Translations under genes and position numbers: made by a program | Notes under the pieces: model-generated | What the model was told of the DNA's origin: nothing | Databases searched by the model: none | The model's input: only the letters and a program-made list of their open reading frames with translations | Shown here: one piece after another, positions 8,569-15,986 of the stretch | Layout: every line of letters starts with the position of its first letter | How positions within the stretch are numbered: position 1 is the first letter of the stretch | NCBI RefSeq assembly: GCF_029868385.1 | Contig: NZ_JARWNX010000058.1 | Coordinates: 62,001 to 126,000 of the forward strand | Source of the DNA: Nocardia cyriacigeorgica | GTDB taxonomy: Bacteria; Actinomycetota; Actinomycetes; Mycobacteriales; Mycobacteriaceae | DNA: 64,000 nt | Direction: 5' to 3'

Positions 8569-8976
8569 TCAGCCGAGTTCGTAGTCGAACCAGATGCGGT
8601 GGGTGCCGTCGGGGTCGATGACGATGCCGCCGGAGCCGGTGATGCCGTCGAGGTCGGCGGTGCCACTGCCCGGGACGATGACGAAGAACGGCGACAAGCG
8701 ATCGGCGCCGGTGGTGGTCGCGGAATGGGTGAAGCAGAAGGCGCCCGCGACCCCGTTCAGCGTCCCTTCGAACGACTCCATCGCCACATAGGTGCCGACC
8801 TCACGCTCCTGATCGAACGCCGAGGTGAACAGCGTCGCCGCCCGCCCGGACACCGCACCCTCGAACCGCTTCTCCATCCGCGCCACACCCACCGGAACCC
8901 CGGCCGCGATCGCGGGTTCGGGCACGACCTCGGTAGCGGTGAACGATAGGACGCTGAAGGTTCCACTGGCTCGCAT
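8569..8976 (-). CDS. DUF3224 family protein
   Basis: A 135-residue cytosolic protein matching the DUF3224 pattern: an all-beta, allene-oxide-cyclase-like barrel. It begins with GTFSVLSFTATEV, has a central EGxxxGxAxxLF strand, a FCFTHSATT segment, and ends GTADLDGITGSGGIVID followed by a hydrophobic YELG. Members are often annotated only as hypothetical and may bind small hydrophobic ligands. No signal peptide or membrane segment is visible. It is convergent with the higBA module and has no operon partner. The start ATG at 8976 has no strong Shine-Dalgarno. Confidence 0.75.
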   Translation of the reverse strand: MRASGTFSVLSFTATEVVPEPAIAAGVPVGVARMEKRFEGAVSGRAATLFTSAFDQEREVGTYVAMESFEGTLNGVAGAFCFTHSATTTGADRLSPFFVIVPGSGTADLDGITGSGGIVIDPDGTHRIWFDYELG

Positions 8977-9270
8977 CGCGCAATCGTATCCACACCCACC
9001 GACATCCTCTTCGAAGGTGATAAGGGGGCTCGGCCATGATGTCGTCGGTCCGGAACAGGCTGAACATCCGATCGCCGCCGCGCAGATGGAGAAAACATAC
9101 CTGTCACGAAAGTGTGCGCGAATACAGATTTTTCGCGTCTACCAGAACGCGCGTCGTCACCGAACTGCCCGTCGATCCGGCCGGGTCAGGGTGGCAGCGC
9201 CAGAGCCGACTGCCGAAGCCCACCTCGGGGCCGAGTTGTCGTCGCCGACCGTGGGCGCACAAGTCGGTGG
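8977..9270. other. 294-bp region without a supported gene
   Basis: It lies between the DUF3224 start and the lipase stop. A + strand frame at 9036-9308 is Arg-rich, lacks a recognisable domain and runs into the lipase gene. A short A/T-richer patch (9090-9135) could hold the DUF3224 promoter. Nothing else is supportable. Confidence 0.4.
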
Positions 9271-10233
9271 TCAGCGGGCGTACGACTGCACCGGCGGCTC
9301 TTCGGTGAGTGTGGGCGCCGAGAAGGTCCAGGTGATCGATTCGTTCAGGGCCAGCGCCGAATTCTGTACGAAGGCCGCCGGATCGACGCCCGGCATGAGC
9401 AGGTCGGCACAGCTCGGGCCTCCGACGCGGGCCGGGTCGGCGGGTCCGTCGTGGGTGAATGCGTCGATGGCCAGCTGGAATGCGGTGTTGTCGTAAGCCA
9501 TGCCGAAATGTTCGACCAGCCTGCCGGGGCACAGGTCCTGGACGGCCGTATTGGTCACGTTCGGGGCCGAGGGCAGATAGGAGGAGGTGTAGGGCAGCAC
9601 GATTTCGTCAAATCGGGTGGCGATCACGGTGTAGTCGAGCTGGGGGAAGGTCTCGGGCTGCCGGTTCAGGGCGGTGAGGAAGTTCGAGCCCGCGGTCTGC
9701 TGCCAGCGCGCCGCCGAGCATTCCCGAGTCCGGCGGCAGTCCTGTACGGGACTCTGTGAGCCGTGATTCGATGAGGCCAGGCCGACGTAATCGTCGACCA
9801 TCTCCCGGGTTTCGGGCCAGAACGCGAATGCCCATCGGGCAACCATTCCGCCCTGACTGTGCCCGAGGATCGAGATCGGGCGACCCGCGCGTTCGTACAG
9901 CAGCTCGATGGCGCGCGCGACGTATTCGCCGTTGACCTGGATATCGCCGGTGGCGTTGGCGGGCGATTGCAGATCGCAATGCGCCCAGCCCTTGGCGTCG
10001 AGGTAGCGGTCCCAGTTCCAGGACCAGTTGGCCACGGCGGTCGAGGTGGTGCCGTGCAGCAGCAACAGCGGTGTCGGGCCGGTGCGCGGGTCGCCGGTAC
10101 AGGTCAAAGCCTCGTCGACGGTCTGCACCGATGGTCGCGGATCGGCGATGTCGGACGGGTCGGCCATGGCGACACCAGTGCCAGAAGTGAGCATGCAGAT
10201 GGTGACGGCGAGCAGGGCGGTGATCAGCCTCAT
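9271..10233 (-). CDS. Secreted lipase (LipA/EstA, alpha/beta hydrolase)
   Basis: A 320-residue secreted lipase with a Sec signal peptide (cleavage after about residue 24). The oxyanion-region motif LLLLHGT lies at about 56-62 and the nucleophile elbow GHSQGG has Ser126. Cys-rich stretches in the second half fit disulphides of an extracellular enzyme. It resembles the actinobacterial triacylglycerol lipase/esterase group related to Candida lipase B-like folds. The ATG at 10233 follows AAGGA. It starts 32 bp after the SGNH lipase gene upstream, so the two very likely form one operon for extracellular lipid breakdown under the palindrome near 11.18 kb. Confidence 0.85.
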   Translation of the reverse strand: MRLITALLAVTICMLTSGTGVAMADPSDIADPRPSVQTVDEALTCTGDPRTGPTPLLLLHGTTSTAVANWSWNWDRYLDAKGWAHCDLQSPANATGDIQVNGEYVARAIELLYERAGRPISILGHSQGGMVARWAFAFWPETREMVDDYVGLASSNHGSQSPVQDCRRTRECSAARWQQTAGSNFLTALNRQPETFPQLDYTVIATRFDEIVLPYTSSYLPSAPNVTNTAVQDLCPGRLVEHFGMAYDNTAFQLAIDAFTHDGPADPARVGGPSCADLLMPGVDPAAFVQNSALALNESITWTFSAPTLTEEPPVQSYAR

Positions 10234-10265
10234 CGTCGAGGGTCCTTCGAGTCGTGCGGGATCGG

Positions 10266-11129
10266 TCAGCGGTCGAGGACGCCGGAGGTGCGGATGGCGG
10301 CGGCGATGAGGTCGGCGACGCCGCGGTGGCCCGCCACGGTCGGGTGGTACGGCAGCAGCGTCTGATCGGCGATGATCGGATCGAACCAGCGCACCGCCGG
10401 ATCGGCGCACATCCCGGCGGGCGGCGAGGCGGCGATGGTGTCGAGGTAGATCGCGCCGTGGGCGGCGGCTTCGCGGGCGACGACGGTGTTGAGGCGGGCG
10501 AACTTGGACTGGATGTAGGGCGCGTCGGCGTCACGCAGACCGAGCATCGCCGCGCAACTGGAAGCACCGAGATAGGTGGGCCAACCGTCGACGAAGATCG
10601 TCGCCTGTGGTGCGCGCCGGGATATCTCGTCGAGGGCGGCGGCGTACGCCGGGGCGATCGCGTCGATATCGGCATCCCATTGCGGGTCCGCTGCCGCCGC
10701 GCAACCGCCGGTGGCGAGCCCGGCGTGACATCCGCCGAGAATGTATTTCGTCATGTTCGCGTCATTGGCGCCGATATGCAGTGTGACGATCCTGGTGTCC
10801 GGCCCCAGTGCCTCCGCTTGCGGCCCGGCGCCCGGCGACTGCGAGCGGGTCAGGTCGGGGATCTTGGCCGAACTGCATGTCCGATCATCCAGTTCGAGCC
10901 CCAGTTGCCGCGCCACCAGAGTCGGCGCATTCGAGTTCGAGCGGACACAGGGCAGTGGCGCCGTCGGATCGATATCCACCACCCCGGCCGTCGCGGCACC
11001 CGAATCGCCGAGCGCCACATACTCCGCCCCGCCGGAGGTCTGCGGAGCCGCGTGCACAGCGGCCGCCGGAGACAGAGCTAGCGCAGACAGCGCGAGCACG
11101 GTGGCGAATCGATGGCGGGTGCTTGGCAT
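10266..11129 (-). CDS. Secreted SGNH/GDSL lipase-esterase
   Basis: A 287-residue SGNH hydrolase with a Sec signal peptide ending near residue 27 (VHA|APQ). Block I is VALGDSGAAT (catalytic Ser43), block III is HIGANDAN, and block V is YHPTVAGH with the catalytic His. Six or more Cys residues suggest three disulphides, as in secreted Streptomyces lipase of this class. The ATG at 11129 has GAGGA upstream; the longer frame to 11411 has no signal-like N-terminus. It leads the two-gene lipase operon. Confidence 0.87.
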   Translation of the reverse strand: MPSTRHRFATVLALSALALSPAAAVHAAPQTSGGAEYVALGDSGAATAGVVDIDPTAPLPCVRSNSNAPTLVARQLGLELDDRTCSSAKIPDLTRSQSPGAGPQAEALGPDTRIVTLHIGANDANMTKYILGGCHAGLATGGCAAAADPQWDADIDAIAPAYAAALDEISRRAPQATIFVDGWPTYLGASSCAAMLGLRDADAPYIQSKFARLNTVVAREAAAHGAIYLDTIAASPPAGMCADPAVRWFDPIIADQTLLPYHPTVAGHRGVADLIAAAIRTSGVLDR

Positions 11130-11174
11130 CGGATGTCCTCGGAGGTCGAGCCGTGGCGGCCGCGCCGCCCCATA

Positions 11175-11196
11175 GTTGAGACGGTGTCGTCTCAAC
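11175..11196. promoter_or_regulatory. 22-bp palindromic operator upstream of the lipase operon
   Basis: GTTGAGACG and CGTCTCAAC form a perfect 9-bp inverted repeat around GTGT, 45 bp upstream of the SGNH lipase start. The shape is that of a TetR-family site. No TetR gene is adjacent, so the cognate regulator is elsewhere; the nearby LysR gene would not be expected to use such a site. Confidence 0.7.
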
Positions 11197-11352
11197 GTCC
11201 GCATCATAACGACGAAGGAGACTCGACCGGGCCGTTTTCGACCGGATAGCCGATTCCGCGCAGGCCGAGGAGCCCAGCGCGCGCAAGTCTCGATAGCCGA
11301 GTGGATGTAGCGAAGCCGTGGGTGCCCGAATTCGGCGCTCCGAACGACCCCG

Positions 11353-12246
11353 TCACTCCTGACGGAATCGCCGACAGCTCGCGACGAAATCGTGGACCGC
11401 GGACGCCTCACCCACCGTCGGGTTCCACGCGACCGCTACCCGAGTCGGCGCGATACCCGTCACCGGGCGATACACGACCCCCGGACGCAGGAAATAGCGC
11501 CCGGCCGATTCCGGTGCGAGCGCCACACCGTACCCATTGGCGATCGCACCGAGCCATTCATCGGTGTGCTCGGTGACCGCTCCGATCCGCACCGGATGCC
11601 CCTGACGTTCATCGACGGCGAGCCAATAGTCACGCCATTCGCCGGTCGCGTCCGGCGCGGCGATGAACGGCTCGTCCCACAGCTGCTCGAACGCGATGAC
11701 CTCGGCCTCGGCGAGCGGATGAGTACTGGGCAACATCACCCCGCGCGGTTCGGTCAGCAGGACCTCGACACCCCAGGATTCTTGCCCGGGAAACGGCACT
11801 CGCAGCAGCGCCACATCGACCTCGCCGTCGGCCAGGCCGGCGGTGGGGTCCCACCAGGAACTCTGCCGCAGCTCCACCCGCCAGCCGGGCCGGAGTTCAC
11901 CGAACGCACCGATGATGTCCTGGGTCGCTTCATTCGCCGCACTGGCCAGGAAACCGACCCGCAGCAACCGGCCCTGTTCGGCCGCAGCGGTTTTCACGTC
12001 GGTCACCGCGCGCTGCCAGTCGGTCAGTAGTGGCGGCACCGCACGAGCCAAGGCCTGTCCCGGCTCGGTGAGCGCCATTCCGGCGCGGGAACGAACGAAC
12101 AGCGCCACCCTGAGCATTTCCTCGAGGCGGCGGATCTGTTTGGTGAGCGACGGCTGCGATATGTAGAGCCGTTGGGCCGCGCGGCTGAGGTTGCCCTCGT
12201 CGGCGACCGCCGCGAAATATCGCAGCAGCCGGAGGTCGACATCCAT
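11353..12246 (-). CDS. LysR-family transcriptional regulator
   Basis: A 297-residue LysR-type regulator. The winged helix-turn-helix occupies about residues 1-60 (LRYFAAVADEGNLSRAAQRL then ISQPSLTKQIRRLEE). The periplasmic-binding-protein-like effector domain follows (RVGFLASAANEATQDII; LLRVPFP; GYGVALAPES). It is divergent from the DoxX-like gene at 12338, with 91 bp between start codons, and by the usual LysR logic probably controls that gene. The effector cannot be inferred. Confidence 0.9.
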   Translation of the reverse strand: MDVDLRLLRYFAAVADEGNLSRAAQRLYISQPSLTKQIRRLEEMLRVALFVRSRAGMALTEPGQALARAVPPLLTDWQRAVTDVKTAAAEQGRLLRVGFLASAANEATQDIIGAFGELRPGWRVELRQSSWWDPTAGLADGEVDVALLRVPFPGQESWGVEVLLTEPRGVMLPSTHPLAEAEVIAFEQLWDEPFIAAPDATGEWRDYWLAVDERQGHPVRIGAVTEHTDEWLGAIANGYGVALAPESAGRYFLRPGVVYRPVTGIAPTRVAVAWNPTVGEASAVHDFVASCRRFRQE

Positions 12247-12337
12247 GCCGTCAGGTTATGGATGCAGGTATTGGACGGGCAACCGGCCCGGACGCGAGGC
12301 TGGAAACACATCTGGTTCGACGGAAGAAAGGTTCGTA

Positions 12338-12691
12338 GTGTTCGCCCTGTACGTGAGCATCACCTGCGTCACCGCGCTCCTGTGCGCCGGTGGCGCGTGG
12401 ATGAACTTCACCCGCCATCCGATCACCGTCGCCGCGGCCGAACAGGTACGGATTCCGCTGTCGTGGACCCGCCCGATCGGCCTGGTCTTCCTGGCCGGCG
12501 GGCTCGGGCTGCTCGCCGGGTTCGCGCTGCCCGCCGTCGGTATCGCCGCCGCGGCCGGGTTGGTGCTGCATTTCGTCGCCGCGATCATCACCCATCTGCG
12601 GGTGCGCGACTTCGATCTCGGTAAGGCGGGCGGCGCGCTCGCGCTCATGACCGTGAACCTCGCCGTCACCCTGGCCTATCAGCTCGGCTGA
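12338..12691 (+). CDS. DoxX-like membrane protein
   Basis: A 117-residue integral membrane protein with four predicted transmembrane helices and the DoxX-like arrangement: a helix with VTALLCAGGAWMNF, a W-R-P-I-G-L turn, and two further hydrophobic helices ending AVTLAYQLG. Members sit in the cytoplasmic membrane and are linked loosely to redox or thiol stress; no reaction is established here. The GTG at 12338 follows GGAAGAAAGG. It is divergent from the LysR regulator, its likely controller. Confidence 0.75.
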   Translation: MFALYVSITCVTALLCAGGAWMNFTRHPITVAAAEQVRIPLSWTRPIGLVFLAGGLGLLAGFALPAVGIAAAAGLVLHFVAAIITHLRVRDFDLGKAGGALALMTVNLAVTLAYQLG

Positions 12692-12726
12692 ACAGCCGAC
12701 CGTGAGCCGCCGTAAGCTGCCTGCTC

Positions 12727-13269
12727 ATGGCTCTCAGCGCAACCCTGTACACCTTCGCCATCCAGTTGGCCGATGTCGATCGCGGCGTCTACCAGGACCT
12801 GGAGTTGCGGGTCGCGCGCCATCCGTCCGAGACCGCGGAGTTCATGCTGACCAGGGTGCTGGCCTACTGCCTCGAATACACCGACGGCATCACCTTCAGC
12901 GATGGCGGTGTCTCCTCCACCGATGAACCCGCGGTCCTCGTCCGTGATCTCACCGGCCGCCTCACCACCTGGATCGATATCGGCGCCCCCGACGCCGACC
13001 GCATCCATCGCGCGAGCAAACTCGCCGACCGCGTCGCCATCTACACCCACCGCGATCCGGCCAAGGTGCTGGCCCCGCTCACCGGCAAACGCATCCACCA
13101 CGCCGAATCCATCCCCCTCTACAGCTTCGACCGCGAATTCGTCGCCGCCGCGTCGGCCGCCCTCGACCGACGCGTCACCGCCACCGTTTCGGTGACCGAA
13201 CGCCTGCTGTACCTCGACCTGAACGGCAGCGGGTTCAGCACCGCGATCGAGGAGCACCGGCTCGCCTAG
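12727..13269 (+). CDS. yaeQ: YaeQ family protein
   Basis: A 180-residue YaeQ protein, full length for the family (about 180). Family signs are the N-terminal LSATLYTFAIQLADVDRGVY, then RHPSETAEFMLTRVLAYCLEY, EPAVLVRDLTGRLTTWIDIG and the VAIYTHRD strand. YaeQ has a restriction-endonuclease-like (PD-(D/E)XK) fold; its cellular role is not firmly known. It overlaps by 4 bp the 3' end of the degenerate hydrolase fragment on the opposite strand. Confidence 0.9.
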   Translation: MALSATLYTFAIQLADVDRGVYQDLELRVARHPSETAEFMLTRVLAYCLEYTDGITFSDGGVSSTDEPAVLVRDLTGRLTTWIDIGAPDADRIHRASKLADRVAIYTHRDPAKVLAPLTGKRIHHAESIPLYSFDREFVAAASAALDRRVTATVSVTERLLYLDLNGSGFSTAIEEHRLA

Positions 13270-13562
13270 ACCGTCGTCGCGAGACTCGAGTGTGGCTGCA
13301 CCACAAGACAAGTGAGCAGGCGCTGTGTCGCTTTCTCGGCATCACCGACCTTCGTCTCGGCACCGAAGAGCGCGAGAGTGGGGACCGAGATAGCCTCGAG
13401 GTCGGCATCTTTCAGGGCTGATTGCCAGGGGACGCGTCGTCGATATCCCAATGACAGCTTCGCGCAGTCGATTTCCTCCGGCGCGAGTCCGACACCCGGC
13501 GAGAGCCATTCGTTGAACTTCGCCATGTTCGCGTCGGTGGGATGCATCCCGACGTCGCGGTC
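13266..13562 (-). pseudogene. Remnant of an alpha/beta hydrolase (C-terminal piece)
   Basis: The frame reads a segment typical of the cap and C-terminal part of alpha/beta hydrolases: NEWLSPGVGLAPEEID, then RRRVPWQSALKDADLEAISV, then PTLALFGAETKVGDAEKATQ. It lacks the nucleophile elbow and the oxyanion motif, and stops before the catalytic His region is complete. No start codon with a ribosome site precedes it; the frame simply runs out into the end of the LLM gene. It looks like a decayed gene left between the LLM oxidoreductase and yaeQ. Confidence 0.6.
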
Positions 13563-13579
13563 GGCCGACCGCCATCGGG

Positions 13580-14455
13580 TCAGCCGAGGTCGGCGAGTCG
13601 CGCGGTCGCCGGTGCCATCCCATCGATCCACTTGGCGGGTGAACCGCTCAGCGGAATGACCATGACGGCGTCGATGCCGAGTTTCGCGTAATCGTCCATG
13701 TCACGGACGAATTCGTCGATGTGGTCAGGGTTGGCCTTGGCATGGTCGGCCATGATCGTCTTGCGGATGGTGGTGTAGTCGCGGCCGAGGGTGTCGCAGT
13801 GTGTGCGGAGGACATCGAGTTTGTGGGCCACTTCCTCGGGGGTGGTGGCGAACAGGTTGCAGGCATCGCCGTACTGGGCGACCAGGCGCAGGGTCTTGCG
13901 TTCACCGCCCCCGCCGATCAGGACCTTCGGGCGGTCGATCGGCTGCGGGGAACACAGGGTTTCGGCGAGCCGATAGTGCTTACCGTCGTACGGGCCGTTG
14001 TTCTGCGGATCCCACATCTGGGCACAGATCTGCAATGCCTCCTCCAGGCGCTCGAAGCGTTCGGAGATGGCGGGGTACGGGACGCCGAGGCCGTGGTGTT
14101 CGCGATCGAACCAGGCCGCGCCGATACCGAGCGCCGCCCGCCCGCCCGACAGCACGTCCAGCGTCGTGACGATCTTGGCCAGCAGGCCGGGATGCCGGTA
14201 GGTCACGCCGGTGACGAGCAGCCCGAGTTCGACCGTCGAGGTGTGGGCGGCCAGGTAGCCGAGCGTCGTGTACCCCTCGAGCATGTGGGCTTCGGCGGGC
14301 ATACCCGTCGGTGGGATCTGGAAGTAGTGATCCATGAACGACAGCCAGGTGGCACCGGATTCCTCCACCGCCGCACCAACCCTGGCCAGCTCACCGGCGA
14401 TGGCGCCCACACCGCCGTCGATGTCGAAGTTGGGAATATGAAAGCCGAGGTCCAT
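13580..14455 (-). CDS. LLM-class F420-dependent oxidoreductase
   Basis: A 291-residue luciferase-like TIM-barrel oxidoreductase of the actinobacterial F420-dependent group. Recognisable stretches are the N-terminal GFHIPNF, TWLSFMDHYFQIPP (about 36-49), GYLAAHTSTVELGLLVTGV, the LSGGRAALGIGAAWF loop that contacts cofactor (about 103-117), and PKVLIGGGGERKTLRLVAQYG. It would transfer hydride from F420H2 to an unidentified substrate. The ATG at 14455 has AGGAG 8 bases upstream. It is transcribed from a strong MerR-class promoter (14492-14522), so induction by a metal, oxidant or drug sensor is likely. Confidence 0.85.
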   Translation of the reverse strand: MDLGFHIPNFDIDGGVGAIAGELARVGAAVEESGATWLSFMDHYFQIPPTGMPAEAHMLEGYTTLGYLAAHTSTVELGLLVTGVTYRHPGLLAKIVTTLDVLSGGRAALGIGAAWFDREHHGLGVPYPAISERFERLEEALQICAQMWDPQNNGPYDGKHYRLAETLCSPQPIDRPKVLIGGGGERKTLRLVAQYGDACNLFATTPEEVAHKLDVLRTHCDTLGRDYTTIRKTIMADHAKANPDHIDEFVRDMDDYAKLGIDAVMVIPLSGSPAKWIDGMAPATARLADLG

Positions 14456-14478
14456 TCGATGATCTCCTCATATCGGCA

Positions 14479-14495
14479 GCCTGTGCCGCACAGGC
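14479..14495 (-). promoter_or_regulatory. Small hairpin at the 5' end of the LLM transcript
   Basis: GCCTGTG-CCG-CACAGGC is a perfect 7-bp stem with a 3-nt loop. It lies just downstream of the MerR-class -10 element, near or just after the expected transcription start, and could affect mRNA stability or early elongation. Confidence 0.45.
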
Positions 14496-14522
14496 TATGA
14501 CCTGGAGTGCACTCCAGGTCAA
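14492..14522 (-). promoter_or_regulatory. MerR-class promoter with a 19-bp spacer and 22-bp palindrome
   Basis: On the minus strand, -35 TTGACC (14522-14517) and -10 TAGCCT (14497-14492) are separated by exactly 19 bp, the over-long spacer that MerR regulators need to twist. The spacer holds a perfect palindrome, GACCTGGAGTG followed by CACTCCAGGTC (14499-14520). No MerR gene is in the window. Confidence 0.85.
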
Positions 14523-14703
14523 GGCTGGATGCGTCGATCGGCGAGTCGGCCTCGCGCTCGGGGGGCCAGGGACCTCCCGGCTGTGGAAAGGACAGCGTTC
14601 CGGCGTCGACCCGCGCGGGTATGCTCCCCGAAGCCCAGATCGCCACGGGCCGTAGGTGTTCCACTTCATTCGCGTGTTCCGTTCACCATTCGAGGAGGCC
14701 CTT

Positions 14704-15234
14704 GTGCGTGTTGGATCGTTGTTGTCGGCCACTGCCGCCGTATTGCTCGCGGTATCGATCGCCGGTGCGGGACCGGCGTCAGCGCAGGACCAGTACGCGC
14801 AGGTCGGTCTCGACGCGCACAACAACTACCGGGCCCGCCACGGCTCACCGGCCATGACCCTGGCCGAGGACTTGAACGACAGGGCACGGCAATGCGCCGA
14901 GTACTACGCCGACAAGGGCACGATCGATCACTCGTGCCCGCACAAGAACGGCGCCGGGGAGAACCTGTTCATGGCCACCCGCGGCAATCCGGACCCCGCC
15001 CACAATGTCGAATGGGCGACCCAGATCTGGTACGACGAGATCAGCCTCTACGACTACGACAAGCCCGTATTCGCCAACGACACCGGTCATTTCACCCAGG
15101 TCGTATGGAAGGCCAGTACGCGGCTTGGCATCGGATTCGCCAGCAAGAGCGAGAAACATGTCGTCGTCGCCCTCTACCTGGAGCACGGCAACGTCACCGG
15201 CCGGTTCGAACAGAACGTGCCCCGCCCGCGCTGA
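14704..15234 (+). CDS. Secreted SCP/CAP-domain protein
   Basis: A 176-residue exported CAP (SCP/PR-1) protein. A Sec signal peptide (cleavage near 27, ASA|QDQ) is followed by the CAP domain: LDAHNNYRARHGSPAM (about 34-49), CAEYYADKGTIDHSC, NGAGENLFM and the hallmark GHFTQVVWKAS with the conserved His and Glu set. The GTG at 14704 has GAGGAGG 6 bases upstream, so it is preferred over the ATG at 14656, which would put a charged extension before the signal. The molecular activity of bacterial CAP proteins is unsettled (sterol/lipid binding or peptidase). A strong terminator follows. Confidence 0.9.
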   Translation: MRVGSLLSATAAVLLAVSIAGAGPASAQDQYAQVGLDAHNNYRARHGSPAMTLAEDLNDRARQCAEYYADKGTIDHSCPHKNGAGENLFMATRGNPDPAHNVEWATQIWYDEISLYDYDKPVFANDTGHFTQVVWKASTRLGIGFASKSEKHVVVALYLEHGNVTGRFEQNVPRPR

Positions 15235-15239
15235 GCCGT

Positions 15240-15268
15240 AGCCTGTTGCCGACAGTCGGCAACAGGCT
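15240..15268. terminator. Bidirectional terminator hairpin
   Basis: AGCCTGTTGCCGA and TCGGCAACAGGCT form a perfect 13-bp stem with a 3-nt CAG loop, placed between the convergent CAP and PPOX genes (stops at 15234 and 15293). Confidence 0.85.
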
Positions 15269-15292
15269 CCGGCGATCGCCCACGGCGTCCGG

Positions 15293-15691
15293 CTACTCGA
15301 CGGTGCGACCGGCGAAGTCGAAGGATCCGCCGTCGATACCCCAGGAGATGACTCGTTCGGGACGAATCCGGATGACGGCGCGTTCCTGGGGTGGGAACGG
15401 CGGCTCCTCGTCGTCGAGTACCTCGGCCGTACCGCGGATCTCGATGCCGCGAATCACGTACGGCTCCAAGGAAACCTGTTCGTCGATCACGAACGACACC
15501 CGACTGCCCGCGGCCACATTGCGGTACTTTCGGCTGGTACGCATCCGCATCCCCCCGATGTCGATCGTGCCGTCGGCGTTCACCCGATAGTTGGTCGGAT
15601 TGTTCTGCACGACGCCGTCGGGTGAGACGGTGGCCAGCCGACCGATGCCGGCCTCCGCGAGAAACCGCTGCTCATTGCTGGTGAAGGTCAT
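15293..15691 (-). CDS. PPOX-class F420/FMN-dependent oxidoreductase
   Basis: A 132-residue split-barrel protein of the pyridoxamine-phosphate-oxidase-like superfamily. It opens with FLAEAGIGRLATVSPDGVVQNNPTNYRVN, followed by the GMRMRTSRKYRNVAAGSRVSF segment that usually contacts the phosphate of F420 or FMN, and ends IRPERVISWGIDGG. Actinobacterial relatives bind F420, flavin or haem. The ATG at 15691 follows AGGAG, so the 7-residue longer form is rejected. Physiological substrate unknown. Confidence 0.82.
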   Translation of the reverse strand: MTFTSNEQRFLAEAGIGRLATVSPDGVVQNNPTNYRVNADGTIDIGGMRMRTSRKYRNVAAGSRVSFVIDEQVSLEPYVIRGIEIRGTAEVLDDEEPPFPPQERAVIRIRPERVISWGIDGGSFDFAGRTVE

Positions 15692-15772
15692 ATCACTTAC
15701 TCCTCGGTGCATTCGATATCGGAGGTGCCCGGCGATCCGCCGGAGGGTGTCGTGTGGTGTCGTGGTCCGGGA

Positions 15773-15838
15773 TCAGAACAGGATCAGCGCGGCGCACAGT
15801 CCGGCGATGGCGATGATCTAGCCGGTGACGATGAGCAT
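15773..15838 (-). pseudogene. Mini-ORF for a membrane peptide, interrupted by TAG
   Basis: Reading MLIVTG, then a TAG codon, then IIAIAGLCAALILF and TGA gives a 21-codon frame that would encode a single hydrophobic helix if the seventh codon were sense. A good ribosome site (GGAAAGGG) lies 6 bases before the ATG, and a TTCTAGC-N3-GCTAGAA operator lies just upstream, so the unit looks designed to be translated. It is either a recently broken tiny membrane-protein gene, a six-residue peptide gene, or coincidence. Too short for a family call. Confidence 0.45.
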
Positions 15839-15857
15839 TTCAGTTTCCCTTTCCAAA

Positions 15858-15923
15858 TTCTAGCGATGCTAGAAACTGGAGCAACGGTAACATCCGACCG
15901 CTAGCCTGTCTAGCGTTGCTAGA
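15858..15923. promoter_or_regulatory. Two TCTAGC-N3-GCTAGA operators
   Basis: TTCTAGC-GAT-GCTAGAA (15858-15874) and TCTAGC-GTT-GCTAGA (15909-15923) are near-identical inverted repeats centred 50 bp apart, in the region between the leftward mini-ORF and the rightward winged-helix gene. CTAG is rare in high-GC DNA, so this clustering is notable. The regulator is not identified. Confidence 0.75.
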
Positions 15924-15986
15924 TTTCCGATCGCCGCCGCGCCGATCCACCAGGGGTCACCACTGACGATTCGCTAGGATTCGCAT

